A DNA stretch of 54,256 bases from Streptomyces sp. TRM68367 (GTDB lineage Bacteria; Actinomycetota; Actinomycetes; Streptomycetales; Streptomycetaceae): assembly GCF_014495685.1 (NCBI RefSeq), contig NZ_JACTVI010000056.1, positions 1-54,256 of the forward strand. The letters run 5' to 3'. The position numbers and the translations under genes are program-made. The notes beneath the pieces are model-generated. The model searched no databases and was not told where the DNA came from. It was given only the letters and a program-made list of their open reading frames with translations. Of the stretch, positions 49,035-54,256 are shown piece after piece (the stretch's first letter is position 1; each line of letters opens with the position of its first letter).

Positions 49035-49048
49035 AGCAGCCAACCCAA

Positions 49049-49104
49049 AAGGGGTGCGGGGCTGTATCGATTTGCGGCGCCGCCGCGTGGGCGCGACAAG
49101 CCGC
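49049..49104 (-). repeat. Streptomyces-type intergenic repeat, copy B
   Basis: Inverted, diverged copy of the block at 44645-44702. On the minus strand it contains TGTCGCGCCC, ACGCGGCGGCGCCGCA and ATCGATACAGCCCCGCACCCC. It lies between the convergent MBL and DedA genes. Confidence 0.7.
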
Positions 49105-49131
49105 AACGCACCCGCACCCCGCAACGAGACG

Positions 49132-49755
49132 TCACCCGGCAGACCGAACCCGCTTCCAAACACTCGGCGCCGCACTGATCACCACCGTCACCACCACCGC
49201 CGCAACAACCCCCTCCCATGGCTCATCAAACAGCGAACCTCCCAGAATCCCGATCAACTGATACGTCACCGCCCACGCCAGACACGCCGGAAGATTCCCC
49301 CGCACGAACCTCCGCAGCGGCCACTGCGCGATGAGACAGGCCAGCATCACCGGGACGCGCCCCGCCGGCACCAGCCGCGACAGCACCAGCACCGCCACCC
49401 CGTGATCCGCCAGCTTCGCCTGCGCCCGGGCCAGCCGCTCCTCCGGCGCCCGCGCCCGGATCGCCGCCAGCCACCTCGAGCCGTTCCGCGCCCCCATCCC
49501 CCGCCGCCCCAGCCAGTACAGCGCCACGTCCCCGAGAAACGCGGCCAGCGACGCCGTAACGAACACCAGCGCCAAGGAGAACGGCGCCGTCTGATGGACG
49601 GCGACCACCGCCGCCGAACTCACCAGCGCCCCCGTCGGCACCACCGGCACCAACGCCCCGATCAGCACCAGCAGAAACAGCGACGGATAACCGATCGCCT
49701 GCTGCGTGGACTCCGTCGGCACGGTCGTCGCCGCCGCGGCGACGGGCCAGATCAC
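49132..49755 (-). CDS. DedA/VTT-family membrane protein
   Basis: A 207-residue membrane protein with the DedA pattern: an N-terminal re-entrant region (PSLFLLVLIGALVPVVPTGAL), FLGDVALYWLGRRG, the conserved VLVLSRLVPAGRVPVMLA arginine/proline motif, and C-terminal helices. DedA proteins move or flip polyprenyl-phosphate or phospholipid carriers. The GTG at 49755 overlaps the stop of the upstream MBL gene (GTGA), so they form one unit. Confidence 0.92.
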   Translation of the reverse strand: MIWPVAAAATTVPTESTQQAIGYPSLFLLVLIGALVPVVPTGALVSSAAVVAVHQTAPFSLALVFVTASLAAFLGDVALYWLGRRGMGARNGSRWLAAIRARAPEERLARAQAKLADHGVAVLVLSRLVPAGRVPVMLACLIAQWPLRRFVRGNLPACLAWAVTYQLIGILGGSLFDEPWEGVVAAVVVTVVISAAPSVWKRVRSAG

Positions 49756-50525
49756 CGCGCGACCTCCAGGCGCACACTCTCCCCGTGGCCGAGCCGGTGC
49801 ACCGCCACGCCGGGCGCGTACCGCGCGGCCAGGCGCACGAACTCGTCACCCGGCGCATGGAACTCATGGGGGCGGATGGCGTCCATTCCGATCGGCCAGT
49901 ACGTGCCGTAGTGCACCGGCACCGCACTGCGCGGCGCCAGCCGGGCCAGCGCCCGCGCCGCGCGGCCCGCGTCCAGGTGCCCGTCGCCGAGGTACGGGCC
50001 CCAGCCGCCCACCGGCAGCAGCGCCACGTCGACCGGCCCGACATCCTCGGCCATCGAGTCGAACAGCCCGGTGTCCCCGGCGAAGTACGTCCGGGCCTCG
50101 CCCTCGATGACATAGCCAAGGGCGGGGGAGCGGTGCGGGCCGACCGGCAGCCGCCGCCCGTCGTGCCGCGCGGGCACGGCCCGTACGACGAGACCGCCGG
50201 CCGCGGTGGTGTCGCCGGGCGCCATCTCGGTCACGCGTATCTGCCCGAGCCGGCGCAGCCCCGGTACCGCACGGGGCGCGTCCCGGGGCACGAGCAGGCG
50301 CGTGCCCGGGGCGAGCGCGGCCAGCGAGGGCAGATGCAGGTGGTCGGCGTGCAGATGGGAGACCAGGACGACGTCCGCGCGCCGGGCGTCGGGCAGGGGC
50401 AGCGCACCACGACGGCGCCGCAGGTGCGCGAGCCGGCGGGCGAACAGAGGGTCGGTGAGTACACGGGTGTCCGAATCCTCGACCGCGCAGGTGGCGTGAC
50501 CCCACCACGTGATCTCCACCGGCAC
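49752..50525 (-). CDS. Metallo-beta-lactamase fold hydrolase
   Basis: A 257-residue MBL protein starting VPVEITWWGHATCAVE, with LVSHLHADHLHLPS (HxHxDH), VPARHDGRR, YFAGDTGLFD and VPVHYGTY. These are the UlaG-like set without the N-terminal extension of the other MBL protein. The GTG at 50525 has GGAGG 7 nt upstream; the longer in-frame start at 50705 has none. Coupled to DedA. It is divergent from the 133-residue protein at 50608. Confidence 0.92.
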   Translation of the reverse strand: MPVEITWWGHATCAVEDSDTRVLTDPLFARRLAHLRRRRGALPLPDARRADVVLVSHLHADHLHLPSLAALAPGTRLLVPRDAPRAVPGLRRLGQIRVTEMAPGDTTAAGGLVVRAVPARHDGRRLPVGPHRSPALGYVIEGEARTYFAGDTGLFDSMAEDVGPVDVALLPVGGWGPYLGDGHLDAGRAARALARLAPRSAVPVHYGTYWPIGMDAIRPHEFHAPGDEFVRLAARYAPGVAVHRLGHGESVRLEVAR

Positions 50526-50607
50526 CTCTTTGCCTCCTTCGCGCGACTGCCCGCAGCCTACGTGCAGGAGTAAGGTCGGCGGCGAAACCGGAGGTGAGGG
50601 GGACGCC

Positions 50608-51009
50608 ATGGGGCCGGTGCGGGTCACGGCGATCGCGAGTCTGACGCCGCTGGAGAAATTGGACGCCGATCCCTTCCTCGTGGACTCCCGCAGCCAGCAC
50701 GCCATGTGCGCCCGCTGGGCCGCCGAGCGGGGCTACGTCGTCACCCGGGAGCTGCTGGTGCGGGGACTGCGGCCCGACCACGGCGCGCTGTGGGAGGGGG
50801 TCCGGCCCGGGCGCGACCTGTTCGTGGCGCCGAGCCGGCGGGTGCTGGAGAGCGCGCTGTCGTCCGTCGAGGAGTTCTCCGCGGAGTGCGCGCGGCGGGG
50901 GGTGCGGGTGGAGACGGTGGGGGACGCGGAGCCGTGTTACGACGCGGCGATGAAGGCGTGCGTGCACCGGCGGCTGTCGATGCCGACGGCGGGGTACGAC
51001 GGGCGGTAG
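50608..51009 (+). CDS. Small protein resembling the N-terminal part of serine resolvases
   Basis: A 133-residue protein: RVTAIASLTPLEKLDADPFL, MCARWAAERGYVVTRELLV, then LFVAPSRRVLESALSSVEEF. The alternation (strand, CARWAAERGY helix, strand) resembles the start of serine recombinase catalytic domains. The catalytic serine motif and the DNA-binding part are not evident, so recombinase activity is not supported. The ATG has GGAGGTGAGGGG upstream. Single gene, function unknown. Confidence 0.65.
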   Translation: MGPVRVTAIASLTPLEKLDADPFLVDSRSQHAMCARWAAERGYVVTRELLVRGLRPDHGALWEGVRPGRDLFVAPSRRVLESALSSVEEFSAECARRGVRVETVGDAEPCYDAAMKACVHRRLSMPTAGYDGR

Positions 51010-51106
51010 GGAGACCGCTTCCTGACCAGGGAACCGGCGGACGGTTTCCCCCGTTATGACACTCTGGGGCGGGACGGATCCGCAGGGACGGGCCGGGACG
51101 TGAGGT

Positions 51107-53254
51107 GTGCTGGGCGTGCGTGCAGAGCGGTGGCGGCTCGTCGCCGGTCAGGTCGGGCGGAGCGTCGCGGTGTGGGCGGTCTCCACGGTCACCATGCTCG
51201 TGCTCGCCGGAATCCTGCCGGACTTCCAGCTGCGGTCGGCGGACGGCGACAGCGCCACGCAGATCACCGTCACCGCGGCATCCGGGGCCGGCGCCTTCGG
51301 CGTGCTGTCGGCCGTCGTATGGCCGCTGCTCGTCCGCCTCCTGCTGCTCGTACCGGCGCTCGTGCTCGGCCTGCTGGTGTTCTTCCTCAACGGCGCCCTG
51401 CTGCTGCTCGCCCTGCGCCTGAACCCCACCGAGCGTGGCGGCGCCGCCTGGGAGACCGCGGTCGTGGTCGCCGCCGTGATGTCCGCCGTCGCCTCCGCCA
51501 CCGGTGCCGCGCTGGCCGTCCGCGACGACGACGCCTACCGGCGCCGCCTCTACCGACTCGCCGACCGCCGCCGGCGGTCCGGACCGCCCTGCCCCGCCAG
51601 CCCCGGCACCGTCTTCCTGCAACTCGACGGCGTCGGCCACGACGTCCTGCTGGACGCCGTCGGCAAGGACCTGATGCCCACCGTCGCCCGCTGGCTCGGC
51701 ATCAGCGACGGCATCGGCGAGGGCACCGGCGAAGGCACCGGTGACGGCGCGAAGGCCACCCACCGGCTCACCCCCTGGCGCACCGACTGGTCCAGCCAGA
51801 CCGGCGCCAGCCAGCTCGGCATCCTGCACGGCAGCAACCACGACGTCCCCGCGTTCCGCTGGTACGAGAAGGACCGCAGGGAGGTGATGGTCTGCAACCG
51901 CCCGACCAGCGCCGCCGAACTCCAGCGCCGCGCCGTCGGGCACGCCGGCCACACCGGGCTGCTCACCCTCGACGGCGCCAGCCGCGGCAACCTGTTCAGC
52001 GGCGGCGCCGACGAACAGGCCCTCGTGCTATCCATCGCCGGCCGCCGCAGCCGCGAGAACCGCTCCCGCGCCGGCTACTTCGCGTACTTCTCCGACCCGG
52101 CCAACGCCGTGCGCACCGCCCTGTCCTTCGTCGCCGAGGCCGCCCGCGAGATCGGCCAGTCCACCCGGGCCCGCGTCCGCAAACAGCGCCCGCGCGTCAG
52201 CCGCGGCGGCCTCTACCCGTTCATCCGGGCCTTCGCGACCGTCGTCGAACGGGACGTCGTCGTCGCCGCGGTGATGGGCGACCTGCTCGCCGGCCGCACC
52301 TCCGTCTACGCCGACCTCGTGGCGTACGACGAAGTGGCCCACCACTCCGGCCCGTTCAGCCGCGACGCCGAGAAGGTGCTGCAGCGCCTGGACCGCTCCC
52401 TCGCCCTGATCGAGAAGGTCGCCGAGCACGCCCCGCGCCCGTACCGGATCGTGGTGCTGTCCGACCACGGCCAGAGCCCCGGTGAGACCTTCCGCGCCCG
52501 CTACGGCCTCACCCTCGGCGACCTGGTCCGGGCCGGCTGCGGGCGGCCCGTGCCGCGCCGGGCGACGGGGATCCCCCCAGGCTTCAGGCACTGGGGGAGC
52601 ACCCGCAGCGGCGCCGAGGCACGGGCGGCCGTACGGGCGGCGCTGCACATCCCCGTCGAGGAGGGCGGCGAGCAGTACCGGCCCTCGCGCCGCCGCTCCG
52701 AGCCGATCGTGCTGGCCTCCGGCAACCTCGGCCTGGTCTCCTTCCCTGACGTGCCGCACCGCATGACCAAGGAGGAGATCGCCGCCCGCCACCCCGCGCT
52801 GCTGCCCACCCTCGCCAACCACCCCGGCATCGGCTTCCTGCTGGTGCGCAGCGAGGTGCACGGCGGGGTCGTGCTCGGAGCGTACGGCACCGAGATCCCG
52901 CTGGACCGGCTCGACGAGGACCCCGGACCGCTGGCCGCCTTCGGGCCCGGCGCCGCCGACGCCGTGCGCCGCACGCACTCCTTCCCGCACACCGCCGACA
53001 TCATGGTCAACTCCTTCCACGACCCGGCCGACGGCGAGGTCCTCGCCTTCGAGGAGCAGATCGGCTCCCACGGCGGCCTCGGCGGCGCCCAGGGCCGGCC
53101 GTTCCTGCTGTCGCCCGTCACGTTCTCCGCGCCGGTCGACGACGAGGCGGAACTCGTCGGCGCCGAGCACGTCCACCGCGTCCTGACCCGCTGGCTGCGC
53201 GAGTGGGACGGCCCTCAAGTACCGCTGGAGCCACGGGAGGAGCGCGCGGCCTGA
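51107..53254 (+). CDS. Membrane protein with alkaline-phosphatase-superfamily phosphodiesterase domain
   Basis: A 715-residue protein. Residues 1-145 carry an N-terminal segment and a holin-like set of membrane helices (SVAVWAVSTVTMLVLAGILP, LLVRLLLLVPALVLGLLVFF). Residues about 165-690 form a nucleotide-pyrophosphatase/phosphodiesterase-like domain: VFLQLDGVGHDVL (first metal Asp), TDWSSQTGASQ, LVAYDEVAHHSG, VVLSDHGQSPGE (Asp-His pair), and a late SHGG. It probably cleaves phosphodiesters or phosphates of envelope molecules at the membrane. A GTG start with weak binding site is used. A palindromic insertion lies within the coding sequence near 52572-52599. Confidence 0.88.
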   Translation: MLGVRAERWRLVAGQVGRSVAVWAVSTVTMLVLAGILPDFQLRSADGDSATQITVTAASGAGAFGVLSAVVWPLLVRLLLLVPALVLGLLVFFLNGALLLLALRLNPTERGGAAWETAVVVAAVMSAVASATGAALAVRDDDAYRRRLYRLADRRRRSGPPCPASPGTVFLQLDGVGHDVLLDAVGKDLMPTVARWLGISDGIGEGTGEGTGDGAKATHRLTPWRTDWSSQTGASQLGILHGSNHDVPAFRWYEKDRREVMVCNRPTSAAELQRRAVGHAGHTGLLTLDGASRGNLFSGGADEQALVLSIAGRRSRENRSRAGYFAYFSDPANAVRTALSFVAEAAREIGQSTRARVRKQRPRVSRGGLYPFIRAFATVVERDVVVAAVMGDLLAGRTSVYADLVAYDEVAHHSGPFSRDAEKVLQRLDRSLALIEKVAEHAPRPYRIVVLSDHGQSPGETFRARYGLTLGDLVRAGCGRPVPRRATGIPPGFRHWGSTRSGAEARAAVRAALHIPVEEGGEQYRPSRRRSEPIVLASGNLGLVSFPDVPHRMTKEEIAARHPALLPTLANHPGIGFLLVRSEVHGGVVLGAYGTEIPLDRLDEDPGPLAAFGPGAADAVRRTHSFPHTADIMVNSFHDPADGEVLAFEEQIGSHGGLGGAQGRPFLLSPVTFSAPVDDEAELVGAEHVHRVLTRWLREWDGPQVPLEPREERAA
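52572..52599. repeat. Small palindromic repeat inside the phosphodiesterase gene
   Basis: CCCCCAG (52574-52580) and CTGGGGG (52591-52597) form inverted arms around a 10-nt loop. Together with flanking GATCC and AGCACCC, they resemble the small palindromes I recall as scattered through Streptomyces genomes. In frame it adds about ten residues (GIPPGFRHWGS) that do not look like the surrounding domain. Confidence 0.55.
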
Positions 53255-53281
53255 GCCGAGCCCGGGCTCTGCGCCGGCACC

Positions 53282-53681
53282 ATGCCGGAGGGGCCGGGGG
53301 GATCCTCCGCCTTCGGCGTGGTCCTGGACACCTCCGGCTCCATGGACCGGGTGCTGCTCGGCAAGGCGCTCAGCGCGTTCGCCTCTTACGCCGAGGCCCG
53401 CGACGTACCGGCTGCCCGGGTCGTGTCCTGCGACGCGGGCCCGCACGACGCCGGCTGTGTGCCGGTCACCGAGATCGCTGCACGGCCGCGGCGGCACCGT
53501 GCTCCAGCCCGGCGTCGACCTGCTGCCGCGCGCCGACGACTTCCCGCCCGGCGCGCCGGTCCTGGTCATCACCGACGGCTGGTGCGACCTGCTGCGGGTG
53601 CGGCGCGAGCACGCCTACCCGATTCCCGAAGGTGCACGCCTGCCGTTCACCGCCCGGGGGCCGGCCTTTCGCGTACGGTGA
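53282..53681 (+). pseudogene. VWA-like metallopeptidase-associated gene, truncated and frameshifted
   Basis: Starts MPEGPGGSSAFGVVLDTSGS with the MIDAS-like DTSGSMD of a VWA domain, and continues to VPVTEIA. The frame then shifts near 53480: the matching sequence resumes in another frame as HGRGGTVLQPGVDLL, VLVITDGWCDLL and ends FTARGPAFRVR. In the usual gene a few more codons link EIA to HGRGG, so a short deletion with frameshift has occurred. The roughly 300-residue N-terminal part expected for this family is absent too. Not expected to be functional. Confidence 0.78.
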
Positions 53682-53748
53682 CCTCCGAGTGTGATCGGAT
53701 AGGGGACGGACAACCCCGGCAACGGGGCCACACGCGAAAGGAACACCA

Positions 53749-54177
53749 GTGGCTACCACGCGCTCCGCACACACCGTCTGGGAAGGCAACCTGCTCGAAG
53801 GCAACGGAGTCGTCGCCTTCGACTCCTCCGGCGCGATCGACCAGCAGCCGGTCACGTGGGCTGCCCGCACCCAGGAGGCGAACGGCAAGACCAGCCCCGA
53901 AGAGCTGATCGCCGCCGCGCACTCCAGCTGCTTCAGCATGGCGTTCTCGCACGCCCTCGCCCAGGCCGGCACCCCGCCCACCAAGCTCGTCACCTCGGCC
54001 GACGTCACCTTCCAGCCGGGTGAGGGCATCACGGGCATCCACCTCACCGTGGAGGGCATGGTCCCCGGCCTCGACAACGACGGCTTCGTCGCCGCCGCCG
54101 AGGACGCCAAGGTGGGCTGCCCGGTCAGCCAGGCCCTGAAGGCCGTACCGATCACCCTGTCGGCGAAGCTCGCCTGA
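53749..54177 (+). CDS. OsmC/Ohr-family peroxidase
   Basis: A 142-residue thiol peroxidase. The peroxidatic cysteine lies in HSSCFSMAF (C61) and the resolving cysteine in VGCPVSQAL (C124); E52 in PEELIAA matches the family. The opening TVWEGNLLEGNGVVAFDSSG is OsmC-like. Such enzymes reduce organic hydroperoxides with lipoylated or other dithiol partners. GTG start with GAAAGGAAC upstream. With catalase KatE destroyed, this is the clearest peroxide-detoxifying enzyme left in the window. Confidence 0.93.
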   Translation: MATTRSAHTVWEGNLLEGNGVVAFDSSGAIDQQPVTWAARTQEANGKTSPEELIAAAHSSCFSMAFSHALAQAGTPPTKLVTSADVTFQPGEGITGIHLTVEGMVPGLDNDGFVAAAEDAKVGCPVSQALKAVPITLSAKLA

Positions 54178-54256
54178 CAGTGAGGATGTGACGTGGTGAC
54201 GCCGCTGGTGGGTCTGACCCCTCGCCTGACTGACGTCTCGACTGTCCTGTTTGGGA

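Noticed and set aside
50608..51009. Functional serine recombinase
   Set aside because: Only a loose resemblance to the start of the catalytic domain; no catalytic serine motif, no DNA-binding domain and no attachment sites seen nearby.

Overview
The window is high-GC actinobacterial DNA and almost certainly Streptomyces. Evidence: very GC-rich third codon positions, frequent GTG starts and GTGA/ATGA stop-start overlaps, an actinobacterial gas-vesicle cluster (gvpO-A-F-G-J-L-S-K), a SpoIIE-type phosphatase with a HATPase domain, a SigB/SigF-type sigma factor, a DUF6158 protein, and Streptomyces-type intergenic repeats. No rRNA, tRNA or CRISPR array was seen. All family names come from reading the translations; no database was searched.

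Left part (1 to about 7420) looks accessory and worn. It holds a sulfur-handling set: a cysteine desulfurase and an ArsR-rhodanese regulator on the minus strand, divergent from a metallo-beta-lactamase-rhodanese-rhodanese protein that is coupled to a broken MFS exporter. The exporter is truncated at about 4850 against a broken, oppositely oriented cytochrome P450. A TetR gene with a clear palindromic operator is divergent from the P450. After that come an IstB (IS21) scrap and a radical-SAM gene cut off inside its CxxxCxxC motif at about 7420. I read that cut as the edge between accessory DNA and conserved chromosome.

7.4-21.9 kb: an SRPBCC protein, a 14-TM drug exporter fused to three carboxypeptidase-regulatory-like repeats, the multi-domain SpoIIE phosphatase, a methyltransferase, and a peptide-degradation operon (M55 D-aminopeptidase, M20 peptidase, a split S9 peptidase, S66 LD-carboxypeptidase). 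Next are a GNAT enzyme, an arginase remnant, a VOC protein, a holin-like membrane protein and an SDR. This block ends at a perfect 39-nt palindrome.

21.9-36.9 kb: an enolase-superfamily enzyme and an F420-type LLM oxidoreductase; then an overlapping operon of NDH-2 with a repeat tail, transketolase and a stand-alone LigD-type polymerase; then the gvp cluster, with an extra 24-codon ORF chained between gvpG and gvpJ. A tiny hydrophobic protein, a methyltransferase, a PAP2-diacylglycerol-kinase fusion and an ABC-F ATPase follow, ending at a 259-bp element with 34-35-bp inverted ends.

37.2-54.2 kb: a stress-type region with a baeRF/Vms1-like protein, DUF6158, a gutted KatE catalase, a PfpI protein, CBS and DUF2795 proteins, a pyruvate-oxidase-like TPP enzyme and the sigma factor. 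Several genes here and at 24 kb and 35 kb have GNNT-N14/15-GGGTAC promoter-like motifs upstream. The end holds an ANTAR protein, a repeat-containing secreted protein, a degenerate aminotransferase-like protein, two metallo-beta-lactamase proteins, DedA, a membrane-anchored phosphodiesterase, a broken VWA gene and an OsmC/Ohr peroxidase.

The most unusual overall signal is gene decay by internal deletion. The S9 peptidase, arginase, KatE and VWA genes each keep both ends but lack the middle, and the MFS, P450, radical-SAM and GAF-ANTAR genes are frameshifted or truncated.
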